A stretch of 64,000 bases of DNA from JAICYJ01 sp963737445 (GTDB taxonomy: Bacteria; Actinomycetota; Thermoleophilia; Gaiellales; JAICJC01). The translations under genes were made by a program, and so were the position numbers. The number at the start of each line of letters is the position of its first letter. Within the stretch, counting starts at the first letter, position 1. Shown piece by piece: positions 17,773 to 26,702 of this stretch. The notes beneath the pieces were generated by a model. The model did no database searches, had not been told where the DNA came from, and saw nothing but the letters and a program-made list of their open reading frames with translations. The stretch covers positions 44,496 to 108,495 of the forward strand of contig CAVTSO010000005.1 of assembly GCA_963737445.1 (NCBI GenBank), given 5' to 3'.

Positions 17773-18405
17773 ATGAGTCCCCGACCGAGTGTCGAGGCGA
17801 AACGACGAGAGGACGTTCTCGAGGCGACCTGGGAGCTGATCATCGAGGTCGGCCAAGCCAACGTCCGGATCGCGGATATCGCCGGGCGCACGGGGACGAG
17901 CACGGCGACGGTGCACTACTACTTCAAGACCAAGAGCGAGGTGCTGAAGGCGACGTTCCGCTACGCGGTCGAGGAGTCGCGGCGACGCTCGGAGGCCGCG
18001 CTGGATGGCGTCGAGGATCCGTGGGAGCGTCTGATGGCGCTGATCGACGCGCAGCTCCCGCAGGGACAGGGTCGGCGCACCTGGTCGTTGTGGCTGCAGC
18101 TGTGGTGCGACGCCCTCGTTGACCCGTCGCTGCGCACCTTGAACCAGGAGGCATACCGACGCTGGGCCGACCTGATGGAGAGCATTGTCCGCGATGGCCA
18201 GCACAGCGGCCGATTCCGCGACTTCGATCCCCGTGACTTCGTGATTCGCCTCCTGACAATGATGGACGGCCTGGCCATCCAGATGCTGATGGACTCGGAC
18301 GAGCTCGACGTCGAGGGATCGCGCAGGCTGCTGCTCGGCTTCGCGCAGGATCAGCTTGACGCGCCGGCGTGGGCACGGCCGGTCATCGGCGGCGGCGTGT
18401 CGTGA
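17773..18405 (+). CDS. TetR-family regulator, BetI-like
   Basis: The 210-aa protein has an N-terminal TetR HTH (RREDVLEATWELIIEVG, VRIADIAGRTGTSTATVHYYF, KTKSEVLKAT) and a C-terminal domain resembling that of BetI-type repressors (TWSLWLQLWCDALVDPSLR, YRRWADLMESIV). BetI regulates choline/betaine genes in other bacteria, which fits the choline-sulfatase and carnitine genes nearby. ATG 17773 follows a GGAGAG motif; a TTG at 17761 is less likely. The stop overlaps the next gene (GTGA), so regulator, BKACE and SDR form one operon. Confidence 0.88.
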   Translation: MSPRPSVEAKRREDVLEATWELIIEVGQANVRIADIAGRTGTSTATVHYYFKTKSEVLKATFRYAVEESRRRSEAALDGVEDPWERLMALIDAQLPQGQGRRTWSLWLQLWCDALVDPSLRTLNQEAYRRWADLMESIVRDGQHSGRFRDFDPRDFVIRLLTMMDGLAIQMLMDSDELDVEGSRRLLLGFAQDQLDAPAWARPVIGGGVS

Positions 18406-19292
18406 ACTGGGAGCCGTTCATCACGTGCGCGATCACCGGCAGCGGCGCGTCACAGGGCGTCCACCCCGACCTGCCCGTCTCACCGGCGCAGATTGCCGAC
18501 GCCGCGGTCGAAGCTGGCCGCGCCGGTGCGGCGATCGTCCACTGCCATGTCCGCGATCCCCAGACCGGCGCGCCCAGTCGCGACGTGGCGCTCTACCGCG
18601 AGGTCGTCGAGCGGATCCGCAGCAGCGACATCGACGTGCTGATCAACCTCACCACCGGCATGGGTGGCGACCTGGTGATCGGCATGGGCGGTGCCGACGA
18701 CACGCCCGGGCCGGGGAGCGACTTCGTCGGGCCCACCGAGCGGATCGAGCACGTCCGCGAGCTCCGCCCCGACATCTGCACGCTCGACTGCGGCTCCATG
18801 AACTTCGGTGACGGCGACATGATCTACGCGGCACCGCCGACGTACCTGCGAGCCGGAGCCGAAGCGATCCGCGCCGTAGGGGTGAAGCCCGAACTCGAGG
18901 TGTTCGACCTCGGCCAGCTGTCATTCGTCAACCGGATGGTCGCCGAAGGCCTGATCGACGACCCACCGTTCATCCAGGTCTGCCTGGGCATCCCATGGCT
19001 CGCGCCCGCAACCACCACCGCGATGTCAGCCTTCGTCCACGACCTGCCGCCGAACTGCGTATGGTCGGGATTCGGAATCGGACGCATGGAGATGCCGATG
19101 CTCGCCCAGGCGATGGTGCTCGGCGGCAACCTGCGCGTCGGCCTCGAAGACAACCTCTACCTCTCCCGCGGCGTGTTCGCCTCCAACGCCCAGCTGGTCG
19201 ACCGTGCCGTGGGCATCGTCGAGCGTCTCGGCGGGACGCTCGCCGGCCCTGCGACCGTGCGAGAGCGCCTGCGCCTCGAACCGCCGTCGTGA
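18402..19292 (+). CDS. Second beta-keto acid cleavage enzyme (BKACE)
   Basis: The 296-aa protein is a paralogue of the BKACE at 12351 and shares most of its length (NWEPFITCAITGSG, ALYREVVERIRSS, INLTTGMGGDLVIG, LDCGSMNF). Zn ligands are H47, H49 (IVHCHVRD) and E249 (VGLEDNLY). Like its paralogue it should transfer an acyl part of a beta-keto acid onto CoA with release of acetoacetate. GTG 18402 overlaps the regulator stop. Its partner is an SDR enzyme rather than a carnitine dehydrogenase, so the substrate is probably a different beta-keto acid made from a beta-hydroxy acid. Confidence 0.9.
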   Translation: MNWEPFITCAITGSGASQGVHPDLPVSPAQIADAAVEAGRAGAAIVHCHVRDPQTGAPSRDVALYREVVERIRSSDIDVLINLTTGMGGDLVIGMGGADDTPGPGSDFVGPTERIEHVRELRPDICTLDCGSMNFGDGDMIYAAPPTYLRAGAEAIRAVGVKPELEVFDLGQLSFVNRMVAEGLIDDPPFIQVCLGIPWLAPATTTAMSAFVHDLPPNCVWSGFGIGRMEMPMLAQAMVLGGNLRVGLEDNLYLSRGVFASNAQLVDRAVGIVERLGGTLAGPATVRERLRLEPPS

Positions 19293-20053
19293 TGGCCCAG
19301 CGCGTCGCTATAACCGCCGCCTGCGGCGGGATCGGACTGGCGATCGCCGAAGCGTTCCTCGACCAGGGCGCCCAGGTGCACGTCTGCGACGTCGACGCCG
19401 CCGCAGTCGCATCCGCCGGTACCCGGGGCCTGCTCGCAACCGAGGTCGACGTCGCCGACCTAGACGCTCTCGACCGATGGATCGACGACGTGACCGCGGC
19501 CGAGGGCGGCATCGACGTGCTCATCAACAACGCCGGCATATCCGGACCGACTGCACTGATCGAAAACGTCGAAGCTGCTGAGTGGGAACGATGCCTCGCC
19601 GTCTGTCTGACCAGCCACTACCGCACCTGCGCACGCGTCGCCCCGACCATGAAAGCCACCGGCCGCGGCGCGATCATCAACATCTCATCCACCGCGGGAC
19701 TCTACGGAATCGGCATGCGAGCACCCTACGTGGCGGCTAAGTGGGCTGTGGTCGGACTGACCAAGACCCTCGCCATCGAGCTCGGCGGCCATGGCGTGCG
19801 CGTGAACGCAATCTGTCCCGGCTCCGTAGACGGCGATCGCATGCGCGGCGTCATCGAACGAGAAGCCATGGCCCGCCACGCATCACTCGACGACGTGCAA
19901 CGCGAGTACCTCCAAGGCCAGTCGATCGCGCGATTCGTCCAGCCCAGCGAAATCGCAGACCTCTGCCTGTTTCTCGCATCCGACGCCGCCACCATGATCA
20001 ACGGGCAAGCAATCGGCGTGGACGGCCACACCGAAACCTTCCACATCACCTGA
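19292..20053 (+). CDS. Short-chain dehydrogenase/reductase
   Basis: The 253-aa SDR has the nucleotide-binding AACGGIG (a variant of TGxxxGIG), NNAG, the active-site Ser in INISSTAGLYG, and the YVAAK catalytic Tyr/Lys pair. PGSVDG and the GQAIGVDGH end match classical SDRs. It likely oxidises a beta-hydroxy acid to the beta-keto acid used by the adjacent BKACE, or works in reverse. ATG 19292 shares its A with the preceding TGA; GTG 19289 is an alternative. It is the last gene of the tetR-BKACE-SDR operon. Confidence 0.88.
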   Translation: MAQRVAITAACGGIGLAIAEAFLDQGAQVHVCDVDAAAVASAGTRGLLATEVDVADLDALDRWIDDVTAAEGGIDVLINNAGISGPTALIENVEAAEWERCLAVCLTSHYRTCARVAPTMKATGRGAIINISSTAGLYGIGMRAPYVAAKWAVVGLTKTLAIELGGHGVRVNAICPGSVDGDRMRGVIEREAMARHASLDDVQREYLQGQSIARFVQPSEIADLCLFLASDAATMINGQAIGVDGHTETFHIT

Positions 20054-20366
20054 CGCCCCGACCGACGTGCCGCGGTGCCCTCCCACCGCGCGCTGTCGCG
20101 ACAAGTCCGTTCCTTGACGCATTCCGCCCGCATGGGCCCACGGTTGAGCTGCGCCGGTGGTGGTGAGTTCAGAGTCCGCTGCACCATGGGCGGCGCCTTG
20201 AGCGCTTGGGAAGATCCCAAGGCATCACGCGGCGCGTGGAGCCGATCAGCCACTCACCTTGAACCCGTGCCGGGTCCAAACGTGTGGACGCGCACCTCTC
20301 ACTCGCGTTCACCCACCACCAGCCGCTGCGCCCCGGTTTCCGTATAACCAAGCGGTTTTCGAAGAC
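20054..20366. other. Gene-free stretch after the SDR gene
   Basis: About 310 bp with no supported coding sequence. It precedes the duplicated tRNA-Ala 3' end and may be debris from an insertion or excision at that site. Confidence 0.4.
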
Positions 20367-20393
20367 ATGGAGCTAGGCGGATTCGAACCGCTG
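20367..20393 (-). repeat. tRNA-Ala 3'-end fragment, att-site-like
   Basis: Twenty-six of 27 bases match 21914-21940, the T-arm and acceptor 3' strand of the tRNA-Ala gene, in the same orientation. The rest of a tRNA is absent. Direct repeats of a tRNA 3' end are the usual scar of tyrosine-integrase insertion. The two copies bracket about 1.5 kb that contains only the hydrolase-cyclase gene, whose stop lies 17 bp from this repeat. Confidence 0.75.
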
Positions 20394-20409
20394 CGCTGCT
20401 GCGCGGGCC

Positions 20410-21756
20410 CTAGGTGGTCGCAGCGTAAAGCCGCCAGGTGTCGGGGACGCCCTTGAGCGTGTGCTCGCCCCGGTCCTCAAACGAGAGTCCGGAGCCGACG
20501 ACAAGGTCCTTGACGGTCGAGGAGACGAGTACTTCGCCCGGACTTGCGAGCGCTCCGACGCGTGCGCCAATGGCCACGGCGATGCCGGAAACGTCGTCGC
20601 CATCGAGTTCGATCTCGCCCGTATGCAGCCCGGCTCGAACATCGATCCCGAGAGCCTCCACCGAGGCGCAGATCTCGCGGGCACACAGCACGCCGCGGGC
20701 AGGACCGTCGAACGTTGCCAGGAAGCCGTCGCCGATCGTCTTCACCTCGCGACCGCGAAACCGCGAAAGCTGGCTTCGCACTATGCGATCATGGGCCTCT
20801 CTCGTCGAACGCCATTGACGGTCACCAAGCGTCGCGGCATGAGCGGTCGAGTCGACGATGTCCGTGAACATCACTGAAGCGAGCACGCGGTTCGCCACAT
20901 CGGCATCGACATGGCCGATGCCAGCGATGAAGCGATTGACCTCCTGCAGCACCGGCCCCTGGTCACCCGCCCAGGGAAAATGATCCGCGCCATCGAGCTC
21001 GACGAACTCCGCCCCGCGGATAGCGTCCGCCAGGTGGCGACTCGCGCCGACCGCTTCAACCTTGTCACCCGACCGATGCATGATCAGCGTCGGAACACGG
21101 ATCGTCGGGAGCAGGGCACGAACATCCATCTGCTGCATGACGCTCTCAATCGCAAACTGCACATTCCGGCTGGCCGTGCCACGCAAGAAGCGCTCGAACC
21201 AATCGAGCTGCCCGGGCTCGGCCACAAGGGATGGACAGAACAGCGGGAGATTTTCCTCCGCAAACCGCCGAGTCCCCCAGCTCTCACGCACGTCGTCCAG
21301 GTACTCCTGCCACTCTTCATCCGACCACTGCCATGGATAGTCGGGCGCCCGCACACCCAGCGCGGTGGCTGCAAACAGGATCAGCCCTGCGACACGCTCG
21401 GGATAGGACGCCGCGAGCATCGTGCACAGCGCGCCAAGATCCGACCCACCCATCAGCACCGCGCGCTGCGAGCCCGCGTCGTCCAATACGGCGATTACAT
21501 CGTCGACGTTGTCCTCAAGCAGCGGAACGTCATGTGGCGATAGGCGATCCGAAATCCCCTGACCGCGGCGATCCATGACGATCAACCGCGTCTGCGCTGC
21601 GAGGCTCTCCAGGAAACGCGCGTAGTACGGATTCTCCCAGATCAGATCCAGGTTGCTGAACGTCGACAGGTACAGGAGGTCGATTGGACCGTCGCTGACC
21701 ACGGCGTAGGCAATCGCCACATCCCCGTTCTGAGCGAATTTGATCTCGGGAGCCAT
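20410..21756 (-). CDS. Alpha/beta hydrolase fused to class III nucleotide cyclase
   Basis: The 448-aa protein has an N-terminal alpha/beta-hydrolase domain (LIVMDRRGQGISD, nucleophile-region GGSDLGA, LIMHRSGDKVE, DGADHFPWAGD; about 1-275) and a C-terminal class III adenylate/guanylate cyclase domain (VMFTDIVDST with the metal Asp, VKTIGDGFLATF, RAGLHTGEIE, GIAVAIGARV). The nucleophile elbow reads G-G-S-D-L rather than G-x-S-x-G, so hydrolase activity is uncertain and the domain may sense a ligand. This architecture is common in actinobacteria and is probably cytoplasmic. It lies between two copies of a tRNA-Ala 3' end and may have arrived as a small insertion. Confidence 0.88.
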   Translation of the reverse strand: MAPEIKFAQNGDVAIAYAVVSDGPIDLLYLSTFSNLDLIWENPYYARFLESLAAQTRLIVMDRRGQGISDRLSPHDVPLLEDNVDDVIAVLDDAGSQRAVLMGGSDLGALCTMLAASYPERVAGLILFAATALGVRAPDYPWQWSDEEWQEYLDDVRESWGTRRFAEENLPLFCPSLVAEPGQLDWFERFLRGTASRNVQFAIESVMQQMDVRALLPTIRVPTLIMHRSGDKVEAVGASRHLADAIRGAEFVELDGADHFPWAGDQGPVLQEVNRFIAGIGHVDADVANRVLASVMFTDIVDSTAHAATLGDRQWRSTREAHDRIVRSQLSRFRGREVKTIGDGFLATFDGPARGVLCAREICASVEALGIDVRAGLHTGEIELDGDDVSGIAVAIGARVGALASPGEVLVSSTVKDLVVGSGLSFEDRGEHTLKGVPDTWRLYAATT

Positions 21757-21914
21757 ACCGCCATCCTACGGCACCGCAAAGTGGATTTGCAGCATGCTGA
21801 ACGCGGAATCGACCGAGACGCAGGTGCGCCGACAATCCCTGCGCGGTCGCTCCCTGGGGTGTATGTTCGAATCCGGTTGGGCTACTCGGGAAGGGCTTGG
21901 TTGAGCCGCAAAAA

Positions 21915-21987
21915 TGGAGCTAAGCGGATTCGAACCGCTGACCTCCTGGGTGCGATCCAGGCGCTCTCCCAACTGAGCTATAGCCCC
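21915..21987 (-). tRNA. tRNA-Ala (anticodon CGC)
   Basis: The minus strand folds into a complete cloverleaf of 73 nt: acceptor GGGGCTA paired with TAGCTCC, D-arm GCTC...GAGC, anticodon stem CCTGG/CCAGG with loop ATCGCAC (anticodon CGC), and T-arm AGCGG-TTCGAAT-CCGCT. The G3:U70 wobble pair that identifies alanine tRNAs is present. CCA is not encoded; a discriminator A precedes a short T run. Confidence 0.95.
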
Positions 21988-22010
21988 GCGAACGCTCAGT
22001 ATATCGAGCG

Positions 22011-24311
22011 TCAGGCCGGGTCTGAGCCGGGCAGGACGGGCGCCTGGGCGACGCCAAGCCGCATCCGCAGCACCCAGATGTCGGGGTCGCGGGGCAGCAG
22101 GCGGCGCACCCGCGACAGCACGAACGCGGCCGGGATCCACTCCTCCTCGCTGCTCGTGCGATAGGCCAGCCGCAGCACGCCGCCCCCGTCGATCACGAAC
22201 ACGCCGGCGTCCGCGGCCCGGCGTGCGCAGGGCACGCCCAACGCCGCGAAGCAGGCGCCGCCGGGGTCGCGCAGCCAGTCGGCGACGCCGACTGCCTCGG
22301 CCTGCTCGCCCAGCCGCGACCGGCTCCTCGACACCACCGCCAGACGCACTTCCGCCGGCAGTCCCTCCGCCAACGCGCGCAGCATCGCGACCCGCTCCTC
22401 GCCTGCACCTTCCCGCCCGGCCAGCACCAGCACGGCCGGCCCGTTCGCGGTCAGCTCGCCCAGCACCGTCGCGCCGTCGCTGTCACGCAGCTCGAACCCG
22501 GCCACGACGGCGCCCAGCTCGCCGCCGGCCGGCACCTCCGCCACCTGCAGCATTTCGCCGGCGCCGCCGCCACGCCCGACCAGGCAGACCCCGGCCACCA
22601 GGCCGCTGGTGACGCAGCCCAGCGCCACGATACGCAGGCTGGTGCCGCTCGTGAACCGATCCGCCACGAGCGGCGCCACCGCGAGGCCGATGATCATGCC
22701 GACGGTCTGCACCGAATTGACCACGGCGAACACGCCGCTGCGCACGCTGCGCTGCGTGTTCAGCTGGATCAGGCTGTCTCGCACCACCTCCGTGACGCCG
22801 TCGGCCGCGCCGAACAGGAACAGCGCCAGGTAGGCGATCGGTACCGTCGTCGCGTAAGACAACACGAACGCGGCCGTGCCCGACGTCATGAACGCCAGAC
22901 CCACCGACCGCCGCGCGACGCTCTGGCTGCGCATGTAGCCGGTCAGGATCTCGCTGCAGACGTAGCCCGCGCTGATCACCGCCAGGATGTAGCCATAGGC
23001 ATGGCTGTTGCCCAGCTGCTCGTCGAAGGCCCGTGACACGTCGGAGTTCATGATCCCGATCGCGAGCGTCACCAGCGTGAACGACGCCGCCAGCCCGAAC
23101 ACCACCCGGTTCAGCAGGATCGCGCGCAGCAGGTCGCGGCGCGACACCCGCGAGCCGGGGTCGGCCCGCGGCTGCGACTCCGGCCCTGCCCGCCTGGCGA
23201 ACCGCCGGTACAGGATCGCGGCCAGGCAGAACGTGGCCAGGTCGACCGCCAGCGCCACCTGGATGCTGAACTCGGCCACCGCGAACCCGCCGACCAGCGC
23301 GCCAACCACCGACGTCAGGCTGCGCGCCATCTGGTGGATCGCGTTGCCGGCCTGCAGCTGCTCGGCGGGCAGCACGTCGGGTATCAGCCCCTGAGCGGTG
23401 GGGTTGGTCGCAGACGACATCATCGCCGACGCCGCCCCCAGCAGCACCACGGGCCAGATCTGGCCGGCCGCGGCGAACGGGATCATCGCCAGCGTGCAGC
23501 CACCGCGCATCGTCTCCACGACCGACAACGCCTTGAAGCCGGGGATGCGGTCGAGCATCGGCGCCGAGACGATGCCGCCCAGCGCGTAGCCGACCATCCG
23601 CGTCGCCAGGAACGCGCTGACAAGGCCAACGGAGCGTGTGCTCTCGTAGATCCAGGTCACGCAAGCTGCCTGCGTCAGCCAGTCGCCTACGCTCGACACC
23701 AGCCGCCCGGCGACCACCCGCCGGAACGCGGCCGAACGCAGCGGCTGCAGCACCTGCATCGTGCTGGTGCCCGTGCCGGGCGTGCAGGATCGGTACACGA
23801 ACGCGACCATGCCGATCACCATCATCACGTCGCCGATCGAGAGCACGCTCGCCATCGGCACCTGGGCCGGCACGGCGAAGATGTCGCTCAGCCAGCGCAG
23901 GTGCGTGTCGGCGTTCGCCAGCACGTTGTTGTCGGAGATGCCCTGGCTGTTGAACTCCGACAGCGACTTACCGGCCGCCTGCCACGCCTCGCCCGACACC
24001 GGCATGCGCCCGCCGTTGCTGAAGATCACGGCCACGTTCGATAGCAGTCCGAAGCCGACCAGCCAGAACGCCGGCACGCGCACGTTCACCAGCAGGAAGC
24101 AGATCAGCAGCACGTAGCTGAGCACGTGCAGCGGCGCGTCCCATGCGGCCGGCACGTGCGCGTTGAGCGAGGTGTAGATCGCGATCTGGATCGCCAGCGC
24201 CGCGAACACCAGCACCGACCCTCGGAACCGCACGTCCGCGAGGCGTGCGGGATTCGCGCCCAGCGCCCACGCCACCGCCAAGCCCAGCACGAAGGCGAGG
24301 CCGACGACCAT
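22011..24311 (-). CDS. DUF5317 domain + MFS transporter + redoxin-like domain fusion
   Basis: The 766-aa protein has three parts. Residues 1-175 are a membrane domain of the DUF5317 type (VLVFAALAIQIAIYTSLN, IFSNGGRMPVSGEAWQAAG, LSIGDVMMVIGMVAFVY). Residues about 185-590 are a 12-TM MFS exporter-like domain (RLVSSVGDWLTQAA, NPTAQGLIPDVLPAEQLQ, GNAIHQMARSL). The last 170 residues are a cytoplasmic redoxin-like domain (AGFELRDSDGATVLGEL, VLVLAGREGAGEERVAML, GVFVIDGGGVLRLAY) without a C-x-x-C or peroxidatic Cys, so catalysis is unlikely. The ATG is 2 bp from the stop of the HD-GYP gene upstream. The transported compound is unknown. Confidence 0.85.
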   Translation of the reverse strand: MVVGLAFVLGLAVAWALGANPARLADVRFRGSVLVFAALAIQIAIYTSLNAHVPAAWDAPLHVLSYVLLICFLLVNVRVPAFWLVGFGLLSNVAVIFSNGGRMPVSGEAWQAAGKSLSEFNSQGISDNNVLANADTHLRWLSDIFAVPAQVPMASVLSIGDVMMVIGMVAFVYRSCTPGTGTSTMQVLQPLRSAAFRRVVAGRLVSSVGDWLTQAACVTWIYESTRSVGLVSAFLATRMVGYALGGIVSAPMLDRIPGFKALSVVETMRGGCTLAMIPFAAAGQIWPVVLLGAASAMMSSATNPTAQGLIPDVLPAEQLQAGNAIHQMARSLTSVVGALVGGFAVAEFSIQVALAVDLATFCLAAILYRRFARRAGPESQPRADPGSRVSRRDLLRAILLNRVVFGLAASFTLVTLAIGIMNSDVSRAFDEQLGNSHAYGYILAVISAGYVCSEILTGYMRSQSVARRSVGLAFMTSGTAAFVLSYATTVPIAYLALFLFGAADGVTEVVRDSLIQLNTQRSVRSGVFAVVNSVQTVGMIIGLAVAPLVADRFTSGTSLRIVALGCVTSGLVAGVCLVGRGGGAGEMLQVAEVPAGGELGAVVAGFELRDSDGATVLGELTANGPAVLVLAGREGAGEERVAMLRALAEGLPAEVRLAVVSRSRSRLGEQAEAVGVADWLRDPGGACFAALGVPCARRAADAGVFVIDGGGVLRLAYRTSSEEEWIPAAFVLSRVRRLLPRDPDIWVLRMRLGVAQAPVLPGSDPA

Positions 24312-24312
24312 G

Positions 24313-26601
24313 TCAGCCGGCCTTGCGCGAGCCGTAGGTGTAGCTCGCGACGAGCTGCGACAGCCGCCGGTCGGAGGCCGTCTCGCCCTGCGACGGCGTG
24401 CGGATCACCGCCTCCACCCGATCCGCGCGGCGCGGCACCGGCAGATCCGCGAGCGCATCCTGGATGCGGCGGCAGACGGCTTCGACCTGCGAGCGCTCGG
24501 TGACCCCGATCACGATGCCGAAGCGATCCTCCGACAGGAGCGCCAGCAGGTCGCCCTCGCGCAGCAGCGCATTCAGGCGCACCCGTGCCTCTGTCACCAC
24601 CCGCTCGGCCGAGAGCTGGCCGGCCACCACACGGACGTTCTCGAACACCTTCAGCTCGACCACGATCACCGCCGGCTGCCATGGCCCGGTGGTGCGGCGC
24701 TGGTCGCCCGCCAGCCGCAGCGGCTCCGGCGGCACCTCCTCCACGACCTCAGCCCGCACATGATCGGCGACCACGCGCACCAGCTGCGATTCCAGCCGCG
24801 ACAGCGGGCGCTCGCTTCCCACCGCCAGCCGCAGCGGATCGTCGCCGTCGGTGATCTCGATCCAGGTACCGGACGCCAGCCGGCCGCTACACCCGCGGAC
24901 GCCCGGTCGCAGCGCCCGCGTGCACAGCTCGCGCAGCTGCTCGCCGCCGATCGCCGCGCCGGGCAGCGCCTGGTACTCGAACAGCCGCGGCTGGAACCGC
25001 AGCCACACCGCCCAGCAGGGCAGGCCGGCCGCCGCCAGGGCCGCCTCGGGCGAGCCACCATCGGCGACCACGGCCAGCGCGGCCGTGGTCCGGCGCCGCT
25101 CCGAGACGCCGGCGATCAAGGCCCAGGCCGATGCCAGCACCGCCCCCGATGCAAGCATCAGTGCCGCCCACGACCGCAGGCCGGGCACACCGAAGGCCAC
25201 CAGCGCCAGCGCCGCCAGCGTCACCGTGACGGCACCGGGGCTGGCCAGGACCGCTATGTCCGGCCAGGGCACCGTCGTCATCCTCGAGAACTCGTCGCGC
25301 AGCGCACTCACCTGCGAGCGCCCCATCACCTCGTTCGGGTCGCGGCCCTCGATCATGGCTGCGAACGCCGTCGCAACCAGTGGGTGGAACTGGCTGCCGG
25401 CCTTGTCGCGAAGCTCGGCAACCGCCTCCTGCGGGGTCAGCGCCGAACGGTACGCCCGTTTGGAGGTCATCGCGTCGTAGCTGTCGGCGGCGATCAGCAC
25501 GTGCGCCTCGACCGGAATCTCGCTCTGCGAGACGGCGTAGTAGCCGCGACCGTCGTAGCGTTCGTGATGCAGCTCGGCGTAGAGCGAGATCTGCTCGGCG
25601 AAGCCGAACGGCGACAGCAGCCGGGCGGACAGCCGCGGGTGGCTGCGGATCGCGCGCATCTCCTGGTCGGTCAGCCGGCCTTCCTTGGACAGCGTGCCGA
25701 CATCGATCGCGACCTTGCCGAGGTCGTGGAAGCGGGCGGCATCGACCAGGCGGCGGGACTCGCGGTCGGGCAGCCCGATGGCGCCGGTGAAGCGGTCGAC
25801 CAGCGCCGCCACCCGCTCGGAGTGCTGGGTGGTGAGCGGGTCGCGCTCGTCGACCACCGCGGCCAGCGCGTCCAGCGCATCCTTGGTCTCGCTCTTCAGG
25901 CGCTCGTAGCTGGCCTGTGCCTTGTAGAGCGCGGCCAGCAGCGGCACCAGGAACGGCAGCATCGCCCAGCGCTCGCTGTTGTAGCCGTACGCCAGCAGCA
26001 CACCGAGGCAGCCCTCGCCGATGCTCTGGCCGAACGAGTCGCGCAGGTTGTCGCGGAGCGCTCGGCGGAACGAGGCGTGCATCATCGAGACGGCACCCGA
26101 GAAGATCGCCTCGTTGACGATCAGGCGCGTTGCCACCAGCGCCACCAACGGCAGCACGTTGGAGGGCACGACCGTGCCGACCGTGCCGCCCGTGGCCTCG
26201 TAGGCGAGGCCGGCCGTCCAGGCGGCTGTGCCGAACATGGCGGAGTTGAGCAGGATGAAGTGGGTGCGGCGGGAGCGGATCCCGTCCACCAGCACCACCG
26301 CCACGGCCGCGATCGATGCCGCGGCCACCGGGCCGAACAGGACAGCGGCGGCCAGGTGGGTAACCGCCGAAAAGCCGATCGTGTTGTCCTGCTTGCGCAC
26401 GCCGATAGCCTCCACGGCGATCGCCAGACCGAGCAGCGGCGCCAGCTGCGTGGGGTGCAGGCTGCCGAGCGCCCCTGTCAAGAGCGCGGCGAGCAGGCCC
26501 AGCCAGAACAGGGACGAGATCGCGTAGATGTAGATGCGGAGCGAGCGGTTCACGGGACGATTCGGGGAGTGCGGCACCAAGGGCGCATGTGCACGGCACA
26601 T
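24313..26601 (-). CDS. HD-GYP domain protein with membrane sensor and degenerate GGDEF
   Basis: The protein (up to 762 aa; a GTG start slightly downstream is possible) has an N-terminal MASE-like membrane region of about seven TMs (residues 20-235), an HD-GYP domain with H292-D293 (AARFHDLGKVA) and HHERYDGRGYY, a further TM pair near 440-485, and a C-terminal GGDEF-like domain. HD-GYP enzymes degrade cyclic di-GMP. The motif ends GYY instead of GYP, and the GGDEF position reads SEDRF, so the diguanylate cyclase part is probably inactive. The sensor region suggests a membrane signal. The next gene starts 2 bp after its stop, so the two are likely co-transcribed. Confidence 0.85.
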   Translation of the reverse strand: MCRAHAPLVPHSPNRPVNRSLRIYIYAISSLFWLGLLAALLTGALGSLHPTQLAPLLGLAIAVEAIGVRKQDNTIGFSAVTHLAAAVLFGPVAAASIAAVAVVLVDGIRSRRTHFILLNSAMFGTAAWTAGLAYEATGGTVGTVVPSNVLPLVALVATRLIVNEAIFSGAVSMMHASFRRALRDNLRDSFGQSIGEGCLGVLLAYGYNSERWAMLPFLVPLLAALYKAQASYERLKSETKDALDALAAVVDERDPLTTQHSERVAALVDRFTGAIGLPDRESRRLVDAARFHDLGKVAIDVGTLSKEGRLTDQEMRAIRSHPRLSARLLSPFGFAEQISLYAELHHERYDGRGYYAVSQSEIPVEAHVLIAADSYDAMTSKRAYRSALTPQEAVAELRDKAGSQFHPLVATAFAAMIEGRDPNEVMGRSQVSALRDEFSRMTTVPWPDIAVLASPGAVTVTLAALALVAFGVPGLRSWAALMLASGAVLASAWALIAGVSERRRTTAALAVVADGGSPEAALAAAGLPCWAVWLRFQPRLFEYQALPGAAIGGEQLRELCTRALRPGVRGCSGRLASGTWIEITDGDDPLRLAVGSERPLSRLESQLVRVVADHVRAEVVEEVPPEPLRLAGDQRRTTGPWQPAVIVVELKVFENVRVVAGQLSAERVVTEARVRLNALLREGDLLALLSEDRFGIVIGVTERSQVEAVCRRIQDALADLPVPRRADRVEAVIRTPSQGETASDRRLSQLVASYTYGSRKAG

Positions 26602-26702
26602 ATCGACAGCCGCGGGCGGCTACCCAAGCCGTGGATGCGCCCGGAAACGCCGACGAGGCCCAGCCGTTTCAGGATGAGCCTCGCCGGAGCATTTCGAGCT
26701 GC

